From NCBI GenBank assembly GCA_001464575.1, contig LNFE01000202.1:1-58351 (forward strand): 58,351 nucleotides of DNA, read 5' to 3'. Of the stretch, positions 26,228 through 34,812 are shown in pieces (within the stretch, counting starts at the first letter, position 1; each line of letters begins with the position of its first letter). The translations under genes were made by a program, and so were the position numbers. The stretch comes from Acidobacteria bacterium Ga0077553. Lineage in GTDB: Bacteria > Acidobacteriota > Terriglobia > Bryobacterales > Bryobacteraceae. The notes beneath the pieces are model-generated. The model did not search any database, was not told where the DNA came from, and saw only the letters and a list, made by a program, of their open reading frames with translations.

Positions 26228-26406
26228 ACAAGCATTAGGATAACTCGTCTCGAGTGTCTGAGTTTCGGACGATGCGAAACGCTGCGACGGTTCGCCGTGG
26301 CTGTTTCTGCGACACGAATCGTGCCGTGCGAAACTAAGTCCCTCATTTTCAGCGTCGACGGGTTTGGCAGAGCGCTTGCATTTATCACGGGCAAGGAGCG
26401 CAACCA

Positions 26407-27291
26407 GTGAATCCAATGGAAAACAACAATCAGACCTCACCCAAGAGCGGCCGCGGGACCTGGGCCTTTCCAGTCCTGGCCGGAGCGTTTGCCCTCTCCC
26501 TGGGCTTCAACGGCTATCAGTCCGTCCGCCTGCACGACGTGAATCAGGAAGTGGACGCGGTGCAGCAGCAGGTTAGCGCACTGCAGTCCAACCTGAGCAG
26601 CATCGACAAGACCTTGCAGGACAACCTCGGCGTGGTCCGGACGGATCTCGATGCCGCCCGGAAGGAGACGCAGGAGAGCGTCAACAAGGCAGCGATGGCT
26701 GCCCAGATCGCCGCCCGGCGCCACGCCGACAAGATCGTCTCGAATCTGGCGAAGAGCGAAGAGGAGAAGGCGAAACAGATCGCCGAAGAGCTGACGCAGG
26801 TGAAGGAAACCACGCTGCAGGCCAATTCCAAGATCGCTGACGTCTCCACCGACGTCGGCGCGGTGAAGCAGGATGTTGTCAAGACCCAGACCGAGTTGCA
26901 ATCGACGATTGCGGACCTGCGCCGTGCGACGGGCGACATGGGTGTTATGAGCGGACTGATCGCCACCAACGCGAAGGAACTGAACGCGTTGCGAGAGCTG
27001 GGCGACCGGAACTACGTAGAGTTTGAACTGCCGCGCAACGGCAAAGCGCAGCGGGTAGGCGACATCCAACTCGCGGTGAAGAAGACCGATGTGAAGCGCA
27101 GCAAATTCACGGTGGACGTAATCGCTGACGATCGCAAGATCGAGAAGAAGGACAAGACCGCAAATGAACCCGTGCAGTTCTATGTTCTGTCAAAAGCCCG
27201 GCAGCCATACGAACTCGTCGTGAACGAAGTGAGCAAGAATGCCGTGAAAGGCTACCTGGCCGTACCCAAAGTACAGATCGCCCGCAAGTAG
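26407..27291 (+). CDS. Membrane-anchored coiled-coil protein
   Basis: 294 residues. The GTG at 26407 is preferred to the ATG at 26416 because AAGGAG (26393-26398) is 8 bases from the GTG and 17 from the ATG. One N-terminal membrane segment (WAFPVLAGAFALSLGFNGY) is followed by ~170 residues of coiled coil with many Gln/Lys/Glu heptads (VNQEVDAVQQQVSALQ, ELTQVKETTLQANSKI). A globular C-terminal domain follows (NYVEFELPRNGKAQRVGDIQ). Probably a periplasmic or cell-surface spacer protein. No catalytic motif. Transcribed divergently from the cytochrome/TPR gene. Confidence 0.82.
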   Translation: MNPMENNNQTSPKSGRGTWAFPVLAGAFALSLGFNGYQSVRLHDVNQEVDAVQQQVSALQSNLSSIDKTLQDNLGVVRTDLDAARKETQESVNKAAMAAQIAARRHADKIVSNLAKSEEEKAKQIAEELTQVKETTLQANSKIADVSTDVGAVKQDVVKTQTELQSTIADLRRATGDMGVMSGLIATNAKELNALRELGDRNYVEFELPRNGKAQRVGDIQLAVKKTDVKRSKFTVDVIADDRKIEKKDKTANEPVQFYVLSKARQPYELVVNEVSKNAVKGYLAVPKVQIARK

Positions 27292-27301
27292 TGGAGTGAC
27301 C

Positions 27302-27333
27302 CCGGCAACCCGGAAACTAAACCGGGTTGCCGG
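27302..27333. terminator. Bidirectional intrinsic-type hairpin between convergent genes
   Basis: Perfect 12-base arms CCGGCAACCCGG (27302-27313) and CCGGGTTGCCGG (27322-27333) with the 8-base loop AAACTAAA. It lies 10 bases after the coiled-coil stop and overlaps the last codons and stop of the HNH gene on the other strand. There is no long T-run, but symmetry and position between convergent genes make a shared terminator the simplest reading. Confidence 0.75.
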
Positions 27334-27679
27334 AATCCAGCGTGGTGAGCGCAAGCCGGATCTGGGAGTAGCGTAACAGGAAGGCGCCTTCTCCCAGCCG
27401 CTTGCGCCGTAGCCATGCGGTGACTTCCTCATTGCACTTGCTCGTGTTGCAGGACGCACAAGCCGGCACGACGTTATCGACGGTATAGCGGCCGCCGCGA
27501 GAGATGGCCAGGACGCAATCCCGCTGCAACGGTTGGTCGTTCACTCCGCAGTAGGCGCAGCCACCCCACGCCTGCAGCAGCGCCGCCCACTGCTCGTTGC
27601 TGAGGTCGTGTTCGACATTGTCCATGCGGCGTTTCCGGCGGCGGGCGGCACGGGCGCGGCGGCTGCGGCTCAGCGGCAT
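27317..27679 (-). CDS. HNH endonuclease family protein
   Basis: 120 residues from the ATG at 27679. A very basic N-terminus (SRSRRARAARRRKRR) precedes a compact HNH domain. Its zinc-binding cysteine pairs are GGCAYCGVN and CASCNTSKCN, and the core DCVLAISRGGRYTVDNVVPA carries the Asn/His-type active-site region. The usual His of the first HNH position appears replaced in RDCVLAISRGG, so catalytic activity is uncertain. It could act as a small nicking or DNA-binding protein. It is divergent from the ankyrin gene and ends in the shared hairpin. Confidence 0.82.
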   Translation of the reverse strand: MPLSRSRRARAARRRKRRMDNVEHDLSNEQWAALLQAWGGCAYCGVNDQPLQRDCVLAISRGGRYTVDNVVPACASCNTSKCNEEVTAWLRRKRLGEGAFLLRYSQIRLALTTLDSGNPV

Positions 27680-27705
27680 CTCTTCAGGGTAGTTCGTGGC
27701 GCACA

Positions 27706-28458
27706 ATGGAAGCGAGAGCCATGGAAATCCGAAGCACCGAGCCACTGGCTCAGACCCTGAAATCTGCGATTCAAACCGGCAATGTGGCCACGCTGATGGA
27801 CTTGCTGGACCGCGACCCTTCGCTCGCCCAAGCCCGCGTGGTTGGCCCCAAAGCAGAGAGCCGCACCTTGCTGCATTTGGCGACGGATTGGCCCGGCCAT
27901 TTCCCGCGGGTGGCCGAGACGATCGAGTTGTTGCTCGAGCGTGGCGCCGACTCGAATGCGCCGATGTTTGGCGGGAATGCACCGGAGAAGCCTCTGCATT
28001 GGGCGGCCAGCAGTAACGACGTCACCGCTATCGATGCGCTGCTCGACGGCGGCGCGGACATCGAAAGCCCCGGCGCCATTTTCACGAACGGCACCGCGAT
28101 GTCCGATGCGGTGATCTTCGCGCAATGGAATGCCGCGCGGCGATTGCTCGAACGGGGCGCGAAGACCACGTTCACGGAGTCGGCCGGATTAGGGCTGATG
28201 GATCGTCTGGCGGATTTCTACGAGCAGGGGCCGCCACCGGACTCTCAACTGGTCACCGCGGCGCTGTGGCACGCCTGCCGCGGAGGCCAATTGGAGACCG
28301 TGCAATTTCTCGCCGGAAAGGGAGCGAACATCAACTGGGTGGGATGGGATAAGCTGGCGCCCCTCGATGGCGCGGTGCAAAGCAGGAACGCGGAACTCAT
28401 GGCGTGGTTGCTACAGCAGGGCGCCCGGCACGCCCGGGATCTCACTGGCTTGGGATAA
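27706..28458 (+). CDS. Ankyrin-repeat protein
   Basis: 250 residues (an alternative ATG at 27721 shortens it by five). There are four to five ankyrin repeats, seen in TLLHLATDWPGH, AETIELLLERGADSNAP, KPLHWAASSNDVTAIDALLD, GGADIESPGA, LETVQFLAGKGANINW and LMAWLLQQGARHA. No signal peptide or membrane segment, so probably a cytosolic protein-interaction module. Ankyrin proteins with this layout are frequent orphans in acidobacterial genomes. It starts 26 bases from the divergent HNH gene. Confidence 0.85.
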   Translation: MEARAMEIRSTEPLAQTLKSAIQTGNVATLMDLLDRDPSLAQARVVGPKAESRTLLHLATDWPGHFPRVAETIELLLERGADSNAPMFGGNAPEKPLHWAASSNDVTAIDALLDGGADIESPGAIFTNGTAMSDAVIFAQWNAARRLLERGAKTTFTESAGLGLMDRLADFYEQGPPPDSQLVTAALWHACRGGQLETVQFLAGKGANINWVGWDKLAPLDGAVQSRNAELMAWLLQQGARHARDLTGLG

Positions 28459-28485
28459 GGCGAGGCTGGTAACCTAAGCCTCAAC

Positions 28486-29577
28486 GTGAAGAGACTTTTA
28501 CTGTTCCTGACCAGTGTTGGCTTGGCGGCGGCTGAACCCCGCGCAAAGAACGTCGTCGTGTTCCTGGGCGATGCCGGCGGCATCCCGACGCTTCATGCGG
28601 CGAGCATCCACGGGTATGGCGCGCCGGGGAAGCTGTTCATCCAGACGATGCCCCACATGGGCTTGTCTGAAACGTCACCCGTTGGCGCCTGGGTCTCGGA
28701 TTCGGCCGCGGGAATGACGGCGATCGTGACCGGCCATAAGACCAGGAACAGCGTGATTTCGCAGTCGGCCGAAGCGGTGCCGGGCAAGGCGGATGGCGTG
28801 CCGCTCAAGACGATTTTGGAGTACGCCGAAGAGCATGGGCTATCGACGGGGGTGATCTCTAACATGTCGATGGCCGACGCCACGCCGGCGTCCTGCTACG
28901 CGCATGCCAACCACCGGCGGAAGTTCGCCGAAATCGTCGCGCAGATTGCGAAGCCGCGCTTCGGCGACGGGGTGGATCTGGTCATCGGCGGCGGACGGAA
29001 GGGCATCTTCGCGGCAACGGAGGAGGCGAAGTACGACTTCCGCAAGGCGCTGGGGGAGAAAGGCTACGCGATGTACGACCGGCCGGAGGAGATCCCGGCC
29101 ACGGCAAAACGCGTGGTGGCGCTGTTTGATGAGCGGTTCGATCCGGCGCCGGTGGTGCGGCGGGCCATCGAAATTCTGTCGCGAAACCCGAAGGGCTACT
29201 TTCTCATGGTCGAGTGGGACATGCACACCGACAAGCTGCGGGGCGGGTTGGACCAGGCGGTGACCATGGATAAGCTCATCCGCCAAACCGCGGATCAGGT
29301 GAACAAACGCGACACCTTGCTCTTGTTCACGGCGGACCACTCCTTCGATCTGCGGGTTCGGGGCGGGAAGCCGGGCCAGCCATTGCTGCCGGAGACACCG
29401 GCCGCCGAAGAGGGCAGAAGTGCCGTGCAGATGTTTAACACCCACACGGCCGAGGAGGTCCTCGTAGCGGCGATGGGGCCGGGGGCATCCCGCGTGAAGG
29501 GCTACATGCCCAACACGCAGATCTTCCATATCCTGATGGCGGCGTATGGGTGGAAGGAGACGGGCGGCGCCCGCTAG
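28486..29577 (+). CDS. Alkaline phosphatase family protein (secreted)
   Basis: 363 residues, GTG start with a signal peptide (KRLLLFLTSVGLAAAEP). PhoA-superfamily features: NVVVFLGDAGG (first metal Asp), nucleophile serine in WVSDSAAGMTAIVTGHKT, GVISNMSMADATPA, metal ligands in FLMVEWDMHTDK, TADHSF, and the final histidine in NTHTAEEVLV. The pattern is close to bacterial alkaline phosphatases but shorter than E. coli PhoA. It probably releases phosphate from organic esters outside the cytoplasm. It overlaps the convergent FG-GAP gene by 4 bases. Confidence 0.9.
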   Translation: MKRLLLFLTSVGLAAAEPRAKNVVVFLGDAGGIPTLHAASIHGYGAPGKLFIQTMPHMGLSETSPVGAWVSDSAAGMTAIVTGHKTRNSVISQSAEAVPGKADGVPLKTILEYAEEHGLSTGVISNMSMADATPASCYAHANHRRKFAEIVAQIAKPRFGDGVDLVIGGGRKGIFAATEEAKYDFRKALGEKGYAMYDRPEEIPATAKRVVALFDERFDPAPVVRRAIEILSRNPKGYFLMVEWDMHTDKLRGGLDQAVTMDKLIRQTADQVNKRDTLLLFTADHSFDLRVRGGKPGQPLLPETPAAEEGRSAVQMFNTHTAEEVLVAAMGPGASRVKGYMPNTQIFHILMAAYGWKETGGAR

Positions 29578-31343
29578 GGGGTCAGGACGGCGCGGGGGAA
29601 ATAGTAGACCCAGCCGGACTCGCCGCCGGTGATGAGATCGAGGCGGCCGTCTTTATCCCAGTCGATGGGCTTGATGCTGGTTTCGTGGTGGCTGACGCTG
29701 AGGGGCTGACCGTTGTAGAGGATGGGTTCGCGCGCGAAGCCGCGGCCGGTGTTGCGGTAGAGGACGAGGTGGGACTTTTCGCTCGCGAAGAGATCGAGGT
29801 CGCCGTCGTGGTCCCAATCGGCGGCTTCGAAGCCGTGGTGGTAGGGGATGGGGGTGCGGAGTTCCCTGCCCTGCGGGTCCTGGAGCGGCACGGGGGCGCG
29901 GAGGCGAAGTTGGCCGTGGGCGTCTTTGTAGCGGAGGTAGAGAGCGATGGCGATGTCTTTTGCGTCGTTGCGATCGCGGGGTCCGGCGGATCCGGCGATG
30001 AGGTCGAGGAGGCCGTCGTTGTTGAAGTCGACGGGAGCGGGTCGGGAGCGGAAGGAGAAGTGTTCGCCTTGGTCGTGGAGGAGCTTGGCGGCTTTTGAGA
30101 AGCGCGGCCTTCGGCGGGAGCCGGTGTTTTCAAAGTAGGCGATGCGGTTGGAGTTGTTGCCGACAAGGAGGTCGAGATCGCCGTCGTGGTCCCAATCGAC
30201 ATAGGCGGGTTTGGCCTGGCCGTAGGGGCGTTCGGGGTCTTCGTCGTCGATAAACATCCAGCGGGCAGCGTAGACGTTGGGGATTGGCCTAGCGGTCTTG
30301 AACTGGGTGCGCGTAGGAGTGCTGCTGTTCTCGATGAGTTGGACAAAGCCGGTCTCGTTACCGCCGATAAAGTCGAGGTCGCCGTCGCCTTCCCAGTCGG
30401 CGACTTCGACGCTGCTGTAGCCGCCAAAGGAGCAGGGCATGCCTTCGGCAAGGACGATGTGGGGCTTGCCGCGGTGGGGGAAGAAGCGGAGCCAGCCGCC
30501 CATGGTGGCGGCAAAGATGCCGTCCGGAGTGGCGCTGGGGACGGCGAAGCCGTCGGGGGTGGTATCGGCAATGCAGCGGGGCGCTTGGGTGAGATCGGCC
30601 CACTCGACGATGCAGGAGGAGAGGGGGCCGCGGCGGGTGCGGCTGGCGCCGAGCCACTTGCCGTCGCGTTGGGTGGAGGGCCATTCAGGGTAGGTGGTTT
30701 GGCCGTTGAGAACGACGGGTTGGGCGGGGCCGAAGCCTTGGGCGGTGGCGCGATGGCGGAAGAGCGAGTGTTCGAGAATTTGCGTGGGGAAGTACTGCAC
30801 GCGCATGTTGAGCGTGTAGAGATCGCCGTGCAAGAGGCGCATGCCATAGGCGAGGTCGCCGCCGTCTTTGGACCACGGGATGGTGGGTCCTGAGCTGAGG
30901 AGGGGCAGACCTTGGGGATCGCGACGGCCTTGGTTGAGGTAGAGCTGCAGGGTGCCTTTGCGGGGGCCGGCGCCGATGCCGCTGAGGAGGTCGGGATGGC
31001 CATCGCGGTTCCAATCGAGGGTCTGGTAGCTGGCGTAGTTGTCGGCGAGGGGTTGGCCGTTGAGGGCGAGGCGCCGGGAGGCGGCGTAGCGGGGCTTTTG
31101 GTTGGTGCCGATGTTTTTGAAGAAGAAGATACCCCACCAGGGTTCGCCAAAGGTGGTGGCGTAGAGGTTGCGTTGGAGAAGGTCGGTGCGGCCGTCTTCG
31201 TCCCAGTCGATGGCGATGGGCTGATCATTCTTCATGCCGACGGTGAGGGGGTCGAGGCCACCGGGGCGGTTGTAGAAGAAGGGTTGTTGGGCGGCGAGGG
31301 CAAAGGCGAGGGCGAGCAGGAGCATGCCGCGGAGAAGACGCAT
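29574..31343 (-). CDS. Secreted FG-GAP/VCBS repeat protein
   Basis: 589 residues from the ATG at 31343 (MRLLRGMLLLALAFALAAQ is a clear signal peptide; the upstream open frame is not coding-like). At least six VCBS/FG-GAP calcium-binding blades are visible, such as DWDEDGRTDLLQ, DWNRDGHPDLLSG, DWEGDGDLDFIGG, DWDHDGDLDLLVGN, DFNNDGLLDLIAG and DWDKDGRLDLITGG. These would make a seven-bladed beta-propeller like integrin-alpha. Probably an extracellular binding or lectin-like protein. No anchor is visible. Confidence 0.9.
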   Translation of the reverse strand: MRLLRGMLLLALAFALAAQQPFFYNRPGGLDPLTVGMKNDQPIAIDWDEDGRTDLLQRNLYATTFGEPWWGIFFFKNIGTNQKPRYAASRRLALNGQPLADNYASYQTLDWNRDGHPDLLSGIGAGPRKGTLQLYLNQGRRDPQGLPLLSSGPTIPWSKDGGDLAYGMRLLHGDLYTLNMRVQYFPTQILEHSLFRHRATAQGFGPAQPVVLNGQTTYPEWPSTQRDGKWLGASRTRRGPLSSCIVEWADLTQAPRCIADTTPDGFAVPSATPDGIFAATMGGWLRFFPHRGKPHIVLAEGMPCSFGGYSSVEVADWEGDGDLDFIGGNETGFVQLIENSSTPTRTQFKTARPIPNVYAARWMFIDDEDPERPYGQAKPAYVDWDHDGDLDLLVGNNSNRIAYFENTGSRRRPRFSKAAKLLHDQGEHFSFRSRPAPVDFNNDGLLDLIAGSAGPRDRNDAKDIAIALYLRYKDAHGQLRLRAPVPLQDPQGRELRTPIPYHHGFEAADWDHDGDLDLFASEKSHLVLYRNTGRGFAREPILYNGQPLSVSHHETSIKPIDWDKDGRLDLITGGESGWVYYFPRAVLTP

Positions 31344-31361
31344 GTTTGTTAGTCTGAGGCA

Positions 31362-32620
31362 TTGAGCGAGAAAGAGTTTCAGGAGTTGATACAGGCGGGG
31401 CATGGGCGGGCGATTGTCTATGCGCAGGAGCATGATGTTGGCGAGTTTCGGAATGTGATTCTCGATGCTTGTTTGCACTGTTATGCCGTGGAGCCGTCGA
31501 TTGAAGGAACCCGCGCGGGCTACATGTGGGAACTGGTGAAGCTGACGCCGGACCGGGAGTTCTACGACGAAAACGTGATCGAGTCCCTGCGGAAGGGCGG
31601 CGACGATTGGAGCGCGGCCCAACGCTTTCACTTGGCGGCACTGATGGCGATGGCAGGGAACGACCGGGGGCGCGCCGGGCGGTCTATGACAACTTCAACC
31701 CAGGCCCGCAGCATGGCGACCGGATCGCTCGAGAGTTGCCTCTACTCGATGGTCTGCCGGGGCTGCTGCCAGCGGCGGCGAAGATTGGCGAGTTGCTGTT
31801 GCACTATCCAGATGAAGTCAAACACGGCATGCTGTGGTTCTCGGCGACTGAGCACTTTGGCGAGGCGGTGGCGCGCCAAGCTTTGACCGAGGCCTCCGAG
31901 ACAGACGCCCGCATCGTGGCGTTCCTGGCGGCCGTGGAGGCTGAGTCCGCGCGGGACTATCGAGACTCCACGACGGGGCTGACCTATGCGGAACTGCGCC
32001 CGCTGCTCGACGGCCCCCGTCCGCGACGGTTGGACATTTGGGGAGCGAAGGCCACCCCGAACGAACTCGAAGCAGCTGCGCGCGCTCTGGTAGCTACCGA
32101 AGACCCCGAAATGCAACTCCGCCACCTACGGATCTTCGCCCGTCGGCCCTTTCCGCTCGAGCCAGGCCCCTTGCTGCGGCTGGCGGAAGCCGGCGAGACC
32201 AAGTTGGGGAAAGCGGCCTGCATTGCGGCCTCTCAAATCTGCCATCCGGCCATCCGAGAGTTAGCCCTCACCCTAATGGCAGACCACCGGCAGGGTAGGG
32301 AGTGGGCCATCGCCATGCTCAGCGAAAACGTCGAGCCAGGCGACCACGAGCTCGCGTTGCACTGGTTCGCCAGCGAACCCGACCGGCACGCGCGGCACCG
32401 GTTGGGGATGGACCTCGAATCGCTCTGGGAGCGGCACCCTAAGCCGGAGGCCGAGGTACAGATGCTCGAGACGGTCTATCGTCGCGGGCCATGCTGCTTT
32501 TGCAGAGACTACACCGTCGACCGGCTGATGGAGCTGGGCGCGGTCTCGCCGGAGATGCGGCGGGAGTGCGCCCATGACGCGAACGATGAGGTTCGCGCGC
32601 TGGTGCTACCGCTTCTGTAG
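31362..32620 (+). pseudogene. HEAT-like repeat protein interrupted by a frameshift
   Basis: The first ~100 codons start at a TTG (31362) reading SEKEFQELIQAGHGRA and FHLAALMAMAGN. The continuation RRAVYDNFNPGPQHGDRI is in a different frame and runs to 32620. The shift lies at or near the GGGGG run at 31666-31670. The second part is alpha-helical and HEAT-like (EAAARALVATEDPEMQLRHL, ALTLMADHRQGREWAIAML), with a CCFCRDYTVDRLMELG ending. Joined, it would be a ~420-residue cytosolic repeat protein of unknown function. A single-base indel or sequencing error at the homopolymer is the simplest explanation. The 3' end overlaps the M19 gene by 15 bases. Confidence 0.72.
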
Positions 32621-33967
32621 CTTCTGGGCAACCTTCTCGACATCGGCCCACACCCGGAGCAGGTTCCCACTCCACAGTTTGCCAATCTGATCTTCGGTGT
32701 AGCCGCGGCGCACCAGTTCCAGCGTGACGTTGAACGCTTCAGCCGCGCTATCCCATCCGTCGATGCCGCCACCACCGTCGAAGTCCGACGAGATGCCGAC
32801 GTGGTCGATGCCAATGAGTTTGACGGCGTAGTCGATGTGGTTCACCATATCCTGAACGTTGGCGCGGGCGCCGGGCGGGTACTTGGCGTCAATCTCGGCC
32901 GAGCGCTTTTCGTACTCGGCGCGGCGGTCGGGCGGCAGCATGCTCAGGAAACCGCCGGAGCGGCGCGGGGCGGGTCCTGCTGCGGCGGCCTTCGGTTCCT
33001 CGACGGCACAAGCGCGGGGAGCGGTCGGACGCCGGAACGTCGGGCCGCCGGTGCGGCCGCCCCCACCGAAGCCAAAATCGTTTCGGAGAGCAGCCAAGGC
33101 CGCGGCACGTTCCTTGCTATCCACCTTGAGATAGGAAGCAAAGCCGACGATCTGAATCACGCCTCCATTCTTCTTGAGAGCCAGCAGCTGCTCGTCGTCC
33201 ATGTTGCGGCTGTGATCGGCGAGGCCGCGGACGCTCGAGTGGGAGGCGATCACCGGAGCCTTCGAGAGGCGGATCGCTTCAAGATTCGCGCCCTTCGAAG
33301 GGTGGGAGAGATCGACCATCATGCCGAGGCGGTTCATCTCGGCGATAACTTCGCGGCCGATGGGCGACAGGCCATTGTTGTGCAGATAGCCCGAGGCTTC
33401 CCCGGTGTTGGAGTCGGCCAGTTGGCTGTTGCCGTTGTGGGCCAGCGACATGTAGCGGCCACCGCGATCGTAGAACTCTTTCACTCGCTTGATGTCGTGG
33501 CCGATGGGATAGCCATTCTCAACGCCGATGACGGCGATGCGTTTACCCTGGCGGTGCAGGCGGCGGACGTCAGCCGGGGTGAGCGCCAGGCCCATCACAT
33601 CGGAGGCGATGGTCTTGGTGAAGCGATGGACGGATTCGAACTTTTCGATGGCCTGCTTGTAGGCGATGTCGTAAGCTTCATCCGTAGGCAGGCCCTGACC
33701 GACATAGACGATGAAGAAGGCCACGTCCATATCGCCGTCAACCATCTTGGGGAGATTGACCTGGGTGGTCAGCCGCTTCAGGTAGTTGCAGTCGGCCGTG
33801 AAGTTCGACGGGTCGATGTCGTTGTGCGTGTCCAGTTTCAGAACGCGATCATGGATGGCCTTGGCCTTGGCGAGGACGGCTGGTTCCGTCGCCTGCGCGT
33901 AGGAGGGAACGGCTGCAGACTGAAGGAGCAGACCGGCGAGGAGCAGCTTTCGCTGGAGGGTATTCAT
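32606..33967 (-). CDS. M19 membrane dipeptidase family protein (secreted)
   Basis: 453 residues with a signal peptide (MNTLQRKLLLAGLLLQSAAV). Renal-dipeptidase motifs include LDTHNDI (HxD metal pair), IGVENGYPIG (bridging Glu), YMSLAHNGNSQLADS, MMVDLSHPSK and APVIASHSSVRGL (metal histidines), and GIDHVGISSDFDGGGG. It would cleave dipeptides, including D-residue ones, with two zinc ions. An unusual low-complexity insertion rich in Gly, Pro, Ala and Arg (FGFGGGGRTGGPTFRRP and onward, residues ~300-345) interrupts the barrel before the last conserved Asp. A comparable insert occurs in the Gfo/Idh protein at 5049-6557. Confidence 0.92.
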   Translation of the reverse strand: MNTLQRKLLLAGLLLQSAAVPSYAQATEPAVLAKAKAIHDRVLKLDTHNDIDPSNFTADCNYLKRLTTQVNLPKMVDGDMDVAFFIVYVGQGLPTDEAYDIAYKQAIEKFESVHRFTKTIASDVMGLALTPADVRRLHRQGKRIAVIGVENGYPIGHDIKRVKEFYDRGGRYMSLAHNGNSQLADSNTGEASGYLHNNGLSPIGREVIAEMNRLGMMVDLSHPSKGANLEAIRLSKAPVIASHSSVRGLADHSRNMDDEQLLALKKNGGVIQIVGFASYLKVDSKERAAALAALRNDFGFGGGGRTGGPTFRRPTAPRACAVEEPKAAAAGPAPRRSGGFLSMLPPDRRAEYEKRSAEIDAKYPPGARANVQDMVNHIDYAVKLIGIDHVGISSDFDGGGGIDGWDSAAEAFNVTLELVRRGYTEDQIGKLWSGNLLRVWADVEKVAQKLQKR

Positions 33968-34071
33968 GGCAATTTCCTGACTCTCGGAGTTGACGTTGAA
34001 ACTGGGGACCTACGAGGGTCGCGGAAACGGGCGCCGCGGCGGGGACGAGCCATCCGCAGTATAGCAATGCC

Positions 34072-34812
34072 TCAGGGATTCAGCCAGACTCCTGAGCTAT
34101 CGATAATGACCAGGTAGCGGCCAGCCCATGGGGTAGGGCTCCAGTCGGGGCGAAGCACCCAAGGGCGATTGCCCGCGCTAACGGCGCGTTGATAGTCGGC
34201 GTCGAGGGTTCCGTGGCGATCAAGAAAGAGGTTGAGCTGGCCCGCGATGCGGATGCAGCCTTTGGACTGCGGGGTGCCCAGACGGCGTTCGAGCAGATCG
34301 GGGTCGGTGGCGTGCATCTGGAGCCGCAGTTCGCTTTCGCGCCGGTCGCCCCAGCCTTTATTGGCGCGAATCCAGCCGAAATCGTAGACGCGCATCCCCT
34401 TCGCCCCGTAGCCGCGGATACCGTACTCGTTCTTCGTCCCTTCGGCGCGGTAGTCCGGATTGGCGAGGGTGTGCTCGAAGACACCCAGAGGAGAGAGGAA
34501 GTATTCGAAGCGGCCAGGGAGGCCGGTGGAGACCGGAGAAGCGCCGAGGAAATGAAACTGCCGATCGGGGGCCCGCCAATACAGGAGAAGCAGTTGGGCC
34601 TTGCGGTTGCGGTCGACCAGGACGACGAACTGGCCGGGGGTGAGTTCGGGCAGGGAGGCGAGGTAGCTGGCGTAGAACTCCTGGACGGCCGGCGAAAGAT
34701 CAACACGCCGGTCGACTTCCGCAGTGAACCGGGCAGCATAGCTGCGACCGTCCTCCGCCGCCATCAGGTGAGGGAGAGCAGCGAGCAGGAAGAATCGCGC
34801 GAGCAGGATCAT
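34072..34812 (-). CDS. L,D-transpeptidase (YkuD-like), secreted
   Basis: 246 residues with a signal peptide (MILLARFFLLAALPHLMAA). The YkuD catalytic segment is LQMHATDPDLLERRLGTP followed by SKGCIRI, giving the histidine and nucleophile cysteine of the HXn-S-G-C-R motif (Lys here between Ser and Gly). The strand ASPVSTGLPGRFEYFLSPLG is typical of the domain start. It would cross-link peptidoglycan meso-diaminopimelate residues or attach proteins. It overlaps the GT4 gene by 4 bases and is the last gene of a four-gene operon. Confidence 0.88.
   Translation of the reverse strand: MILLARFFLLAALPHLMAAEDGRSYAARFTAEVDRRVDLSPAVQEFYASYLASLPELTPGQFVVLVDRNRKAQLLLLYWRAPDRQFHFLGASPVSTGLPGRFEYFLSPLGVFEHTLANPDYRAEGTKNEYGIRGYGAKGMRVYDFGWIRANKGWGDRRESELRLQMHATDPDLLERRLGTPQSKGCIRIAGQLNLFLDRHGTLDADYQRAVSAGNRPWVLRPDWSPTPWAGRYLVIIDSSGVWLNP

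Noticed and set aside
29582..31228. A 548-codon Ser/Pro/Thr/Ala-rich frame inside the FG-GAP gene.
   Set aside because: Frame-shifted shadow; the real frame has regular VCBS repeats and a signal peptide.
29574..31343. Repeated GACGGCGA-type DNA words suggesting a repeat array or CRISPR.
   Set aside because: They encode DxDxDG calcium-binding loops of VCBS repeats and are irregularly spaced.
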